Source of the DNA: Bacteroidota bacterium
GTDB lineage: Bacteria; Bacteroidota; Bacteroidia; B-17B0; Aurantibacillaceae
Length of the DNA stretch: 62,675 bases
Assembly (NCBI GenBank): GCA_021156365.1
Contig: JAJNDK010000018.1
Span: forward strand, 1 to 62,675
Direction: 5' to 3'
The notes beneath the pieces are model-generated. The model did no database searches. It worked only from the letters and a program-made list of their open reading frames with translations, and was not told the origin of the DNA. Made by a program: the position numbers and the translations under genes. Positions 34,501 to 42,974 of the stretch are shown here, in pieces. Positions within the stretch are counted from its first letter, which is position 1, and every line of letters begins with the position of its first letter.

Positions 34501-35886
34501 ACACTTTCACTGGGCGCAGATATTATCCAATGTCAAACGAATCAGCCGGTAACATTAACCCCTGTTACAAATGCGGCAACATTTGCATGGAGTACAGGAG
34601 CAGCCACACCAAGCGTTTCCGTGAACACTTCCGGATATTATTTACTCACAGTAACAGGTTCAAATGGTTGCAAAGCAAAAGACACGTTGCAGCTTACACT
34701 GCTTCCGTCACCTGTTGTCAACCTTGGAACGGATGCCACTGTATGCGGATCAAAATTACTGGATGCACAAAACACGGGCTTTACGTATCTGTGGTCGGAT
34801 GGAAGCAGCGCTCAGACATTAACTGCCCAGGTAAGTGGCCAGTATCACATAAACGTTGCCAATCCGGGCAATGGCTGTACAGGGACTGACACAATAAACC
34901 TTGTGATCAATACTCCTTTGACATTGAGCCTTGGCGCAGATACCACTACCTGCTCCAGCGGTGTGTTTGTTTTGGATGCAGGCAATCCGGGAGCTGTTTA
35001 CACCTGGTCGACAGGTCAAACTACACAAACCTTACAAGTAGGCAGTGGCGGGGTTTATGGAGTAACCGTCACAAACGGTGCCTGCAGTGCTTTTGATGCG
35101 ATCAATATTTCCATACTGTCTACGCCGGTTGTAAATCTTGGAACGGACATTCGCTACTTGTGCGGAAACAATACCATTACACTGAGTGCCAATACCGCGG
35201 GAACCTATGCCTGGGGCGGCAGCAACGGTTTCAATTCTACACAGTCAAGCATTGCCCTGAGCCAGGCCGGAACATACTGGCTGCAGACCTCAAACGGTAT
35301 TTGCTCTTCTGCTGATACGGTTCAGATCATTCAGTCGAACCAGGCCCTGGCTGCATACTTCCTTGCATCCACACTTGATACTGCAGGGAAACCTGTTCAA
35401 TTCGTTGATGTTTCACAACCTGTACCTACCACCTGGCAATGGGATTTCGGAGATGGCTTTAACAGTACGGAACAGAACCCCGAGCATACTTTTTTGATCC
35501 CTCAAAGCTACAGTGTTTCATTAACGGTTGGCAATGGTTTCTGTACCAGTCAGATCACCAAATCACTGCAGGTAGTGAAACAGCTGGCTCCCCACCAGGC
35601 GCCGAATGCCGTATTACTAACACTCGTCAACTTCGATCTGTTCCCGAACCCTACACAGGGAACATTCAATACGATGCTGGAATTGAATGATGTGGCAAAT
35701 ATCAGCATGAATGTGTACGACATTAGTGGAAAACTATTGTACAACGCCACAAGAACGCAGCAATCCGTATTTGAAGAAGAAACCAATCTTCCCGAATTAA
35801 GTAACGGGCTCTATTTTATTGATATTATAGCAGAAAGCCCAAAAGGATTTATAAGACAAAAAGGAAAACTGATAGTACTTAAATAA
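31585..35886 (+). CDS. Giant PKD adhesin with T9SS type A sorting domain
   Basis: A 1433-residue protein with a signal peptide (MKNLHIKYLLLFLFAAAGANAQ). After an N-terminal beta-rich region (about 20-330) it has PKD domains (repeated YWQFGD, WDFGDG, WNFG) and then a series of short Ig-like units with regular LGTD/LGAD and L-x-TVTG strands. Near residue 1285 a WQWDFGDGFNSTEQNPEHTF PKD follows. The C-terminus has FDLFPNPTQGTFNTM and KLIVLK, a type A sorting domain. It should be exposed on the surface through T9SS. The ATG overlaps the stop of the tail-collar gene, so both are probably made together and may form one surface complex. No catalytic site was seen. Confidence 0.92.
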   Translation: MKNLHIKYLLLFLFAAAGANAQVFIPGQEGLCVDKKATMYISPSTSLYINGNFFVKESQFPRWVRSNGTITLTGNLECNDPLICERASSSTPTSQFIFKPKTGAASITSYTDSLVLYHTIIDKPGSVVTINPGSNVKILDTIDLRAGSIRLDGGNILLSFPSGTPSYVNHPYIKNENHQNRIFGDSGQVIISATATNSYLIGPATYSFANLGLVLKGPNVQSSRFTIKRGHAKQLYAGNGSIARYFDIKVDSGALTSDSLLISYIDSAEFINLGINRNRLKVFATRNYDDMDYFQLGSSNVLAQTLARCTTSDLAIAYIDPQKFRVTVADEDCPDPPVSSLLSDTVNMCQGAVSVLDAGNAPWIPNTALFWNWSTNDTTQTISVNSPGSPQTITVSIRDLRGCITRDTVVLMPAPNPVALMYGASACYGDSIRLKSNSSIGSGSITNYYWQFGDASTYSTSLNDTIHKWYASPGSYAVTLIVTSNFGCTDTVLQNVVSLPPPVAAFSSLFNCAADSMEFTSNSSVPPLAGAITQNYWNFDTVSFASPALYSPAVNPSFHYSTAGNYWVKLVVRTGLGCRDSITQNITIVPRNTPSFSISNLCFGDTADFTNSSVCNTGSCSYLWDFGDGSQSVAANPAKIYPAAGAYNVKLKVSAANACTDSVIVPLIINAKPTVSFATNPVCEGDITYLTNNTTISSGTITGYLWDAGNATTSVSFNHSLVYAVPGIYPVTLTATSDSGCVASQSANVTVHANPTAQYSISNNCLNQVSAFTGNSIGNGLLYVWNFGNSATSSLSNPNYTYPAAGTYTTSLVVSDINGCSDTATAGITVYPVPNPALGGTISTCGTSYPLNAGPGVSYLWQPVNATTSSIIVTANGIYSVIVTDANGCVGMDQVQITLNSVVQPDLGPDTVSCGTYILNAGYPGSTYVWNTPGPHSQTLAAAVNGTYIVTVTDVNNCSGSDTVVVAVNPVPTLSLGADIIQCQTNQPVTLTPVTNAATFAWSTGAATPSVSVNTSGYYLLTVTGSNGCKAKDTLQLTLLPSPVVNLGTDATVCGSKLLDAQNTGFTYLWSDGSSAQTLTAQVSGQYHINVANPGNGCTGTDTINLVINTPLTLSLGADTTTCSSGVFVLDAGNPGAVYTWSTGQTTQTLQVGSGGVYGVTVTNGACSAFDAINISILSTPVVNLGTDIRYLCGNNTITLSANTAGTYAWGGSNGFNSTQSSIALSQAGTYWLQTSNGICSSADTVQIIQSNQALAAYFLASTLDTAGKPVQFVDVSQPVPTTWQWDFGDGFNSTEQNPEHTFLIPQSYSVSLTVGNGFCTSQITKSLQVVKQLAPHQAPNAVLLTLVNFDLFPNPTQGTFNTMLELNDVANISMNVYDISGKLLYNATRTQQSVFEEETNLPELSNGLYFIDIIAESPKGFIRQKGKLIVLK

Positions 35887-35893
35887 ATTTTTT

Positions 35894-36829
35894 GTGAAGA
35901 TCCCTCTCAGAGCCAAAGCATTTGTGATTCATCTGTTGATTACAGCAGGCGCTATATCCCAAACCAATTATGGAAAACAAATAGATCAGCTGATGATACA
36001 GGTCCGGGCCGGCACAACACTTTCCGTTGATCGTGCCGGAATACTGGCACAGGCAAACTACAAAAGTGTTTATCCTGCACTGAGTAAATACTTTGCAGAT
36101 ACTACTTTTAATGTCCGGATGGAGGCGCTGGCCATGAGTGCTCAGCTCGCCCGGAAAACAATGGATACAAGTGTTATCCGACAATCCATAAAAGACAACC
36201 TGGACAATTGTACGTATAAAGGATCTATAAATACTCAGCTGGTCGGCCTTCTGAAGAAATACACCCGGTCCGATTTCGGACAAAGGGAATTGGGCCTGAT
36301 GAAAAACAAGCTGGAGGAAAACGGGACGAACTTAGGATTGCTTGCAAAGATCTATGCCTTCGCCGGTAAGGAATCAGCGGCACCGGCACTGAATTCTCTT
36401 CTTACAAAAGCGACCCTGAGCAAGATCGACAAAAAGGATATAAAACTCGCACTCATCCGTAGTGGTGACAATTCCCTGGCGGACAAAATGCACGAAAAAA
36501 TGAAAGAAATGGTAGTAGACGATCAGCTGATCTATTCGGGACTGGACGATATCATTTATACAAAAAACAAATTGCTCTATGGCTTTTTATTAAATGCGAT
36601 CCTTAAAAATGAAAAGAAATGTACGAGCGCCAATAATGATGACAATACGTATATCAGCTGCGCTTACCGTCTGATCGAGCGGCTCGCCCCGGTGATCACA
36701 AATTTCCCTGCCAAAGTAAATAATACGGGAGATCTTGTAACAAAAAATCCGGAAGAAACACTGTCAACTGTCAGAGCCTGGATACAAAAAAATCAGGATT
36801 CGTTTGAGATCAATTCTACGGTTTATTAA
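35894..36829 (+). CDS. Exported helical-repeat (HEAT-like) protein
   Basis: A 311-residue protein that starts at GTG, because the preceding in-frame codons reach a stop 9 bases upstream. It has a hydrophobic N-terminus (MKIPLRAKAFVIHLLITAGAIS) and is otherwise helical, with HEAT-like helix pairs (for example FNVRMEALAMSAQLARK and KIYAFAGKESAAPALNSLL). It begins 7 bp after the PKD adhesin and is clearly in that operon. HEAT-like repeats are generally scaffolds; a chaperone or assembly role for the adhesin is only a guess. No family was recognised with confidence. Confidence 0.75.
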   Translation: MKIPLRAKAFVIHLLITAGAISQTNYGKQIDQLMIQVRAGTTLSVDRAGILAQANYKSVYPALSKYFADTTFNVRMEALAMSAQLARKTMDTSVIRQSIKDNLDNCTYKGSINTQLVGLLKKYTRSDFGQRELGLMKNKLEENGTNLGLLAKIYAFAGKESAAPALNSLLTKATLSKIDKKDIKLALIRSGDNSLADKMHEKMKEMVVDDQLIYSGLDDIIYTKNKLLYGFLLNAILKNEKKCTSANNDDNTYISCAYRLIERLAPVITNFPAKVNNTGDLVTKNPEETLSTVRAWIQKNQDSFEINSTVY

Positions 36830-36964
36830 CTATGTGACTGAAAGCAGAAGTTAATACAGGGCTTCCAGCCATTCATCCTTCCCGACGGAACTTGTGTTAA
36901 ATTTCATCACGGGCATTGTTTCGGGGTTATTTTATCTTATTTTTATACTACAAAATCCAACACC

Positions 36965-37741
36965 ATGAAAAAGACAATCCTTTCTGCTTCCTTTATTGCA
37001 GCGTTTATTTTTTCGGGCACAGCTCAAAGCAGCTGGCGAATGGGTGTTTATGCAGGCGCTGTAGGCAATCATTCCGTTTTCACCGGCGGAGACCAGGTAG
37101 CCAATGCACGCTTTCACCACAATGAATTAGGTACCGGTGTCTGGGGCATCAGCTTCCGAAAAACCTATACCGATCACTGGAGCCTGCAAACAGGATTTCA
37201 ATTCTCAGAAGTAGGCTACCAGTTTACCATCGCAGAAAATTATTCGCTCATGAACAAAGCAGGACATTACACCAACAACACGATCAAGGCGACTACCTTT
37301 GCCATCCCGGTTTCCGTTCTGTATCATTTCAAACCGAATTGTAAAAATGTACGCTGGTATGTAAGTGCGGGTATCTCCCTTGTAGGAACCAACGCGCAAA
37401 CGTCCCTTACCAAAAATGTGATCCCGGAAGGAGAAACTGCCACCAACAACATTTCACTTTACCTGGAACAAACGGCAGAAGCAAAAGCAAAATGGGCATT
37501 TAACGGGCAGCTTGAAACAGGTTTTGAGAAAACATTTAAAAGCGGTCGCACCTTTGGAGTAGCGCTTTTTGCCAACGGAGGATTTATTCCATTGCTGAAC
37601 ACAACGGTAAACTATTCTATCGACAACCAGCAGTACAAACATACCTTTTCCAATTTTGGCAATTATGCAGGTATTAAATTTACCTATCAATTCCGGAATT
37701 TTAAATCGCACAAAGCAGCTGCTCTGCCTGCAGCATATTAA
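36965..37741 (+). CDS. Outer-membrane beta-barrel protein (PorT-like family)
   Basis: A 258-residue protein with a signal peptide (MKKTILSASFIAAFIFSGTAQ). Strand-like alternation runs to a C-terminal region with IKFTYQF. Sequence features (GIKFTYQFRNF near the end, aromatic belts) fit the OMP_b-brl / PorT-type barrels of Bacteroidota. A short Ala-rich tail follows. It is 135 bp from the preceding gene and followed by a strong bidirectional terminator, so it may be transcribed alone. The exact function cannot be told; PorT itself is a T9SS protein, but this call is not firm enough to assign that role. Confidence 0.75.
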   Translation: MKKTILSASFIAAFIFSGTAQSSWRMGVYAGAVGNHSVFTGGDQVANARFHHNELGTGVWGISFRKTYTDHWSLQTGFQFSEVGYQFTIAENYSLMNKAGHYTNNTIKATTFAIPVSVLYHFKPNCKNVRWYVSAGISLVGTNAQTSLTKNVIPEGETATNNISLYLEQTAEAKAKWAFNGQLETGFEKTFKSGRTFGVALFANGGFIPLLNTTVNYSIDNQQYKHTFSNFGNYAGIKFTYQFRNFKSHKAAALPAAY

Positions 37742-37758
37742 GCTCCGCTGACCGAAAT

Positions 37759-37796
37759 AAAAAAAGGCAGGCTATCTTAAAGAAGCCTGCCTTTTT
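37759..37796. terminator. Bidirectional terminator
   Basis: A stem AAAAGGCAGGCT/AGCCTGCCTTTTT (37762-37773 with 37784-37796) is flanked by A-rich and T-rich runs. It separates the convergent barrel gene (+) and ELWxxDGT gene (-). Confidence 0.9.
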
Positions 37797-37810
37797 AGTT
37801 TTATGGTTTG

Positions 37811-39391
37811 TTACTGTACTACGATCTTTTGTGTGTAGTTTTCTTTTCCGTCTTTTACCTGCACGAAATAGATCCCTTTGGCAACAGTGCTCAGGTCAAA
37901 GCTGTCAGTTCCATGCACGGTCAATACTTTTTTACCCATCATATCATATACCTCAACATTCATATCCGAAACAGCATTTTTAATTTTCACTGTAAATACT
38001 CCGAAAGAAGGATTCGGATAGATCCGGCCACCTGTTTCAGCTGCAACAGAAGGGATCCCCACTGGTGCACCTAAATGCCAGGGTTCGCCTCCCGTGGCTG
38101 GATCTATATTCGAGAAAAACACATCGTTATTGAATACATGGCAAAATCCCGTTCCATAGCCAACCAGTATCTTTGAGGTTCCTGCCACCGTTCCGTCCGA
38201 CTTCCACACTCCCACATTTGTAAAACTGCCGGAGTCCAAACGCGTAATATACATATCATTGCCCAACACATTATAAGAAGCGCTTTTCGCTACATCATAC
38301 GGAACAGAGATCGTTCCGGCAGCGGTTCCATCTGAACGGAAATAGCTGTAAATGTAGTAAGGAGGGGTTGGAATGAATTGAGCATTCCCGAAAAACAGGT
38401 AAGTAGGTGTAGCACCTGTAAAATCATCACTCATAGTAGTTCCGGGTACTACGACCGTGCCGGCCACTGTTCCATCGGATTTCCAGAGATTGGTGCCACC
38501 ATTGAAATAAATGGCGTTGCTGAAAGAAGTAACAGCTCCTACCACTGTTGAGGTAGTAAGCTTCGTGGCAGTGACCCCGTCAGTTTTCCACAGTTCATTG
38601 TAAGAGCCATTGTCAGCAGTAAAATACAATTCATTGTTCAGTGTCTCCCAATCATCCGGCTCTGATCCGCTTACGCCCGGAGTGAGCTCCTGAATTAGTG
38701 CCGTCCCTGCAGCTGTTCCATCACTCGAAAAGAGCTCGTAATTGCCCAGCGAGGTCGCCCCGGAAAAATACAGTTTTCCATTATATACAACCATCGGCCT
38801 GTTATCCATTCCGGCATATTGCGAACCACCCGATGAGCCCGGATCGAGATCAATGACTTCTACAGTTCCGGCCGCTGTTCCGTCTGTTTTCCAAAGCTCA
38901 CGACCATGACCACCCGGAGCGCCATGCTGGAAGAAGATCTCATTGCCCATTGTAATAAAATTCTGCGCCGGCCATCCCCCGGAAGTCGAATAAGAAATAT
39001 CCGTCACCAGCGTGGTACCGGCTGTAGTGCCATCAGTTTTCCAAAGCTCCTGAGTATATCCATCATTCTGCCTGACAATATAATACATGTAATTATTCAT
39101 TGAAGCCACCATTTCTACACGATCGCCCAGATTTGTTGTAATAATACTGTCTTTTACCAGTGTAGTATTAGCTGCAGTGCCATCTGTTATCCACAGCTTA
39201 TAAGGATAATACCCGCTTTGCCAGGTAACAATGTACATGGAGCTACCCACATTCATATATTGTAAAGGGTTGCTGGAAGCAGGATGAGGACCGGGAAGAA
39301 GGTCCTTAAATAATTGCTGGGCTCCCAGCGTATTGCTGAACAGAAAGCCACCGATAGCTGCACTTAGAAATAAGGTCGTAATTTTTTTCAT
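37811..39391 (-). CDS. ELWxxDGT-repeat protein with T9SS type A sorting domain
   Basis: A 526-residue secreted protein. I use the ATG giving MKKITTLFLSAAIGGF (a signal peptide); an earlier start eight codons upstream is less likely. About eight repeats of the ELWKTDGTAAGT type (for example KLWITDGTAANT, NLWKSDGTVAGT, VWKSDGTVAGT) mark a beta-propeller-like protein. The C-terminus has YPNPSFGVFTVKI and the ending QKIVVQ, a type A sorting domain. Such proteins are common T9SS cargo; the repeats may hold carbohydrate or other surface ligands. The exact role is unknown. Confidence 0.93.
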   Translation of the reverse strand: MKKITTLFLSAAIGGFLFSNTLGAQQLFKDLLPGPHPASSNPLQYMNVGSSMYIVTWQSGYYPYKLWITDGTAANTTLVKDSIITTNLGDRVEMVASMNNYMYYIVRQNDGYTQELWKTDGTTAGTTLVTDISYSTSGGWPAQNFITMGNEIFFQHGAPGGHGRELWKTDGTAAGTVEVIDLDPGSSGGSQYAGMDNRPMVVYNGKLYFSGATSLGNYELFSSDGTAAGTALIQELTPGVSGSEPDDWETLNNELYFTADNGSYNELWKTDGVTATKLTTSTVVGAVTSFSNAIYFNGGTNLWKSDGTVAGTVVVPGTTMSDDFTGATPTYLFFGNAQFIPTPPYYIYSYFRSDGTAAGTISVPYDVAKSASYNVLGNDMYITRLDSGSFTNVGVWKSDGTVAGTSKILVGYGTGFCHVFNNDVFFSNIDPATGGEPWHLGAPVGIPSVAAETGGRIYPNPSFGVFTVKIKNAVSDMNVEVYDMMGKKVLTVHGTDSFDLSTVAKGIYFVQVKDGKENYTQKIVVQ

Positions 39392-39488
39392 GAATTCTTT
39401 TTTAATTTCAGCCAAGGTCGGGCTAAATCAAAAAACAGGAAATCCACGAGGGTGGGTATTTTTATATGCGTACCTGTACGGATACAAT

Positions 39489-39516
39489 AAAAAACGGCAT
39501 TCTGTGAGGAATGCCG
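39489..39516 (-). terminator. Leftward terminator without an assigned gene
   Basis: An 8-bp perfect stem CGGCATTC/GAATGCCG (39495-39502 with 39509-39516) is followed, on the minus strand, by six or more T residues. It lies upstream of the ELWxxDGT gene, where a minus-strand terminator is not expected, so it implies a separate transcript from the right. Confidence 0.7.
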
Positions 39517-39710
39517 CCATTGTTTGTTTAAACTAAACAGGGGGTGTGTTACTGTTTTTGAGCCAACACAACAGAAAAGCTGTGTGCTCAGGATAATTTG
39601 GTTTATCTCATGATAAGGATGATCATACTTCTTGTATCCGTTTTATACAGGCAACAACAGGATATCCTTTACAGAATAGCTTTCAACAGCTCTGCCTTTT
39701 TAACGAATGA

Positions 39711-39800
39711 TTAAACAACAGCTATTGTTGTAAAAGCATTTTTGTTTGTCAGGAAGAAGTACACTTTGAAAACGATCTCTAAAATTGTAATTTTTTTCAT
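39711..39800 (-). CDS. Possible 29-residue small protein
   Basis: An ATG at 39800 opens a 29-codon frame (MKKITILEIVF...) ending at a TAA at 39711. The peptide is hydrophobic near its N-terminus and begins like the neighbouring MKKITT signal peptide, so it could also be a remnant. It is supported only by the promoter-like pair before it and the terminator after it. It may not be translated. Confidence 0.25.
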   Translation of the reverse strand: MKKITILEIVFKVYFFLTNKNAFTTIAVV

Positions 39801-39841
39801 GGCCTTTGGGGTTTTTGGGGTAATGTCTGTTAATTCTTTTA

Positions 39842-39872
39842 CAATGTTAGGAAGATAGCAGCCCCCCGGCAA
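39842..39872 (-). promoter_or_regulatory. Promoter-like pair for the small leftward transcript
   Basis: Read on the minus strand, TTG (39870-39872) is followed by 20 bases and then TAACATTG (39842-39849), a one-mismatch match to TAnnTTTG with good spacing. Confidence 0.4.
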
Positions 39873-40118
39873 GAGGGCCGCCCCCCTATTTTAAAATAAA
39901 TAATCTGCTCATTTATAGCATTTTGAGGCCCGCTTGAAGTACTTTCCCATTAATTAGCCAGGAGAAAGAAACCTGTTTTTAGTCCAATTATATCATATTT
40001 GCCGGTATAATCAATACCCAAAGTCGTTTTAGTCACCCGGGACAGGCATTTCAAAATTTTCCCGTTTTTTTTGGTTACTTTGTAAAACCTATCCGGTAAT
40101 ATGGGTCCTTTTCGTGAA

Positions 40119-42113
40119 ATGAAAAAATTTAGCTACATATTATTTTTTTCACTGCTGCTTCATTTGAGTTCTTTTGCACAATACAGCGAAGAGATCAAAA
40201 CCGGCATCGAAAAAGTCCGGGAAGCTTCCTACATTGATTCTGCTTCCCTGTTTTCCCTGGGCGAACAAACCATTAAACGGGCCAAAGAGCTGAAAGAGAC
40301 GGGAGCTATTGCCGATGTTCACCTGTATTACGGCAATTATTTTTTCTACTCCAACAACTTCACAAAATCGGAAACCTATTTCCTGAGAGCGCTCAAGGAA
40401 GCCGAACTGTATAGCAATGAGAATATCCGCATGCTTGCCAATGTACGCCTCTCTTTCCTGAAGTTTGAACGAGGCGACAGAGTAGTGGCTGAAGATGAGC
40501 TGAACAAGCTGTTGAAAGAAGCCAAGGAAAAAAAAGATTACCAAAACCAGGTAGAGATCGTGAATTTGCTGGGCATTATACTCGAAACAAAAAATGAGAT
40601 AAAAGACGCATTAAAATTATACCTCGAAGGACTTACGATCTCCGAGATCCACAACCTCAGCTATTACCCGGCCGTATTCTACAACAACCTCGGGCTTATC
40701 AAACTTTATTCGGGGCAAACCAAAGCAGCGCTGGCGGATTTCGAAAAAGGCTTGGCGATCTCAGAAAAGGAAAACAACAAACGTTTGAGCAGTAACATAC
40801 AGATGAATATTTGTATGATAAAAGTGAGCGACAATAATCCCGAACAGGCCATGAAGCTTTTTGCAAAAGTGATCGATTATTCGAAAAGCAATAATCTGCC
40901 GCGGGAGCTGGCCAGCAATTACCTCAACCTGAGCCAGGCTTTTTACAATGCGCGGCGCATGGATGAAGCACAGAGCTACATCGATTCGGCCATTTATATC
41001 CTGAGAAAACATAATTTAAAGATCGAGCTCACCAAAGCGTATCTCGGAAAAACCAATTCCTTTATCGAAAGCAAAAATATAAAAGCTGCAGAAGCCACGC
41101 TGGAAAAGATCGATAGCCTGACGAAGCTCACCGGTAATCTCGAAGATATTGCTTCCCTGCATTTGCTTAAATACCAGGTGCGGCAGCTGCAAAAAAACGT
41201 ACAGGGTGCCCTCACAGAGTATCTCGCATACACTAAAATAAAAGATAGCCTCAATAACCAGCTCAACAGTAAAGTGGTGGAGGAATTACAACACAGTTTC
41301 GATGTACAGAAAAAAGAGATAGAGCTTGAACGCGAGCGGGCCAAATCACTCTTATTGAAAGAAAGCAGCGACAACGAGCGCCTCCTGAAATGGGTAGCTA
41401 TTGGCACCGGACTGGTAGTGGTTATTTTCCTTGCTATGATCCTCAACAACCGCTATGTAAGGAAGCTACGCCAGAAACAACAGGTATTCAGCAGACAGCT
41501 GATAGAGAATATCGAAGAAGAACGGAAACGCATTGCTATCGACCTGCACGATGATATCGGCCAGTCCCTGTCGATCATAAAATCCAAGATCATAAAAGAG
41601 CAACAGTCCCGGTCGCTCTTAGGAGGAGAGAGCAAGCTCGGGAACGTAGATATCGAGCTCAGCAACGTGATCGAGCAGACCCGCGAGATCTCCAAAAACC
41701 TGTTCCCTTCCAACATCGAAAAGATCGGCCTTGTACGCTCCATCGCCCTGGTAATGGAAGCTATACAAAACTCCACGCAGCTGGTCTGCAGCTTTGAGAT
41801 CACCGAAGCCGTGGAATCCCTGTCAATGGAACAAAAAACACATCTTTTTCGTATCATCCAGGAGTGTACGAACAATACTATCAAACACTCGGGGGCTACC
41901 GGATTAAAAATTGACATTTCGAAGCGGAACAGCGCCTATACTCTGATATACCAGGATAACGGAAAAGGCATCAACGGCAAAGGCGAAGGGAACGGAATTG
42001 GCTTACGATCGCTGAACGAAAGAGCGCGGATCCTCAACGGAACGATCGGTATAAGTGATGAAAAAAATCACAAAGGATTTAAACTCACCATTGACTTCAA
42101 ACCCTATAAATAA
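40119..42113 (+). CDS. TPR-containing sensor histidine kinase (NarL/NreB type, HisKA_3)
   Basis: A 664-residue protein (start chosen at MKKFSYILFFSLLL, a signal-like segment). The periplasmic part (about 20-380) is made of TPRs. A coiled segment precedes one transmembrane helix at about residues 425-447 (WVAIGTGLVVVIFLAMIL). The HisKA_3 box is IAIDLHDDIGQSLS with the phospho-acceptor His477. The HATPase_c region has ECTNNTIKHSGA (N-box) and NGKGEGNGIGLRSLNERA (G-boxes). Nine bp downstream is a LuxR-type response regulator, its certain partner. The signal is unknown; TPR-sensor kinases of this kind are common in Bacteroidota. Confidence 0.93.
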   Translation: MKKFSYILFFSLLLHLSSFAQYSEEIKTGIEKVREASYIDSASLFSLGEQTIKRAKELKETGAIADVHLYYGNYFFYSNNFTKSETYFLRALKEAELYSNENIRMLANVRLSFLKFERGDRVVAEDELNKLLKEAKEKKDYQNQVEIVNLLGIILETKNEIKDALKLYLEGLTISEIHNLSYYPAVFYNNLGLIKLYSGQTKAALADFEKGLAISEKENNKRLSSNIQMNICMIKVSDNNPEQAMKLFAKVIDYSKSNNLPRELASNYLNLSQAFYNARRMDEAQSYIDSAIYILRKHNLKIELTKAYLGKTNSFIESKNIKAAEATLEKIDSLTKLTGNLEDIASLHLLKYQVRQLQKNVQGALTEYLAYTKIKDSLNNQLNSKVVEELQHSFDVQKKEIELERERAKSLLLKESSDNERLLKWVAIGTGLVVVIFLAMILNNRYVRKLRQKQQVFSRQLIENIEEERKRIAIDLHDDIGQSLSIIKSKIIKEQQSRSLLGGESKLGNVDIELSNVIEQTREISKNLFPSNIEKIGLVRSIALVMEAIQNSTQLVCSFEITEAVESLSMEQKTHLFRIIQECTNNTIKHSGATGLKIDISKRNSAYTLIYQDNGKGINGKGEGNGIGLRSLNERARILNGTIGISDEKNHKGFKLTIDFKPYK

Positions 42114-42122
42114 CTAATCACC

Positions 42123-42785
42123 ATGCAATTACTGATCGCTGATGATCATCCAATTTTCCGGAAAGGACTAAAAGATATTCTTTTGGGCTCCTATTCATCT
42201 GCCGATATCATTGAATGCAATAACGGGAAAGAAGCATTAGAGAAAATAAAAAGCGAGAAACCTCCCCTTGCCATACTCGACATTAATATGCCGGAGATGA
42301 ATGGCCTCGAAGTCTCCGAACACATCCAGACCGGCAACCTTCCTACCAAAGTGATCATACTCACCATGTACCGCGACCGGGAAATGGTGAAAAAAGCCAT
42401 GACCGTAGGTGCTTATGGATATATCCTGAAAGATTATGCCGTGAACGAGATCCTGGAATGCATTGAGCAGGTAAAAGCCGGGGAAAGATACATTGGCAAC
42501 GAATTACAGGAACTTTTTTCCGACCTCGGAAAAGAAGATGTGAAAAAATTCGAGATCCATGAATTACTGAAAGGCCTGAGCCAGGCAGAATTGAAGACAT
42601 TAAAGCTGGTGAGCCAGAACAAAACCACCCGCGAAATAGCCGAGCTGCTTTTCTTATCCGAAAAAACCATTGAGAATTACCGCTCCCGCATCTGCCAGAA
42701 ACTACAATTGCCTCCCCGCAACAACAGCCTGCTGCTATGGATCAGCGAGAATAAAACAATGCTCCACACGATCAGCGAGTTTTAA
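42123..42785 (+). CDS. LuxR/NarL-family response regulator
   Basis: A 220-residue two-domain regulator. The receiver (about 1-120) has acidic residues DDH near the start, the phospho-acceptor Asp53 in LAILDINMPEMNG, and a conserved Lys in GYILKDYA. The C-terminal HTH (about 150-215) has LSQAELKTLKLVSQNKTTRE and SEKTIENYRSRICQKL, the typical LuxR helix-turn-helix. It is 9 bp after the histidine kinase and co-transcribed. On phosphorylation it should bind promoter DNA; no target can be named from the sequence. Confidence 0.95.
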   Translation: MQLLIADDHPIFRKGLKDILLGSYSSADIIECNNGKEALEKIKSEKPPLAILDINMPEMNGLEVSEHIQTGNLPTKVIILTMYRDREMVKKAMTVGAYGYILKDYAVNEILECIEQVKAGERYIGNELQELFSDLGKEDVKKFEIHELLKGLSQAELKTLKLVSQNKTTREIAELLFLSEKTIENYRSRICQKLQLPPRNNSLLLWISENKTMLHTISEF

Positions 42786-42854
42786 AAACAGCTTATTTAA
42801 CAGACCTTTTCTGCCTATTAATCGAATTTTAAAAACCGAATACGGTATTTTAGT

Positions 42855-42862
42855 TAATTTTG
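42855..42862 (+). promoter_or_regulatory. Promoter -7 element before the cupin anti-sigma-like gene
   Basis: TAATTTTG matches the Bacteroidota -7 consensus TAnnTTTG exactly and lies 112 bp before the next start codon. No convincing TTG -33 element is seen at the right distance. Confidence 0.4.
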
Positions 42863-42974
42863 CAGTGGTAGAAGAGTTGGTATACTGACGAATTATTTTA
42901 AACCTAAAAAAACCGTTTCTGATTTTTCACCGTAGGTATTACGAAACCTTATCTGAAAAGCACTACTAAACCAA

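Larger units (their letters stand above)
39392..40118. other. 727-bp intergenic region with possible small leftward transcript
   Basis: No long conserved gene is visible. Read leftward it holds a promoter-like pair at 39842-39872, a 29-codon ORF at 39711-39800, a bulged hairpin GAGC...GCTC at about 39560-39591, and a terminator at 39489-39516. A G/C-rich block lies at 39861-39894. The right end (39895-40118) should include the promoter of the histidine kinase gene, but no clear -7 element is seen. Confidence 0.5.

Noticed and set aside
39861-39900. G/C-rich block as a tRNA or structured riboswitch
   Set aside because: No tRNA arms can be drawn and only a 4-bp stem (CGGC/GCCG) is seen.
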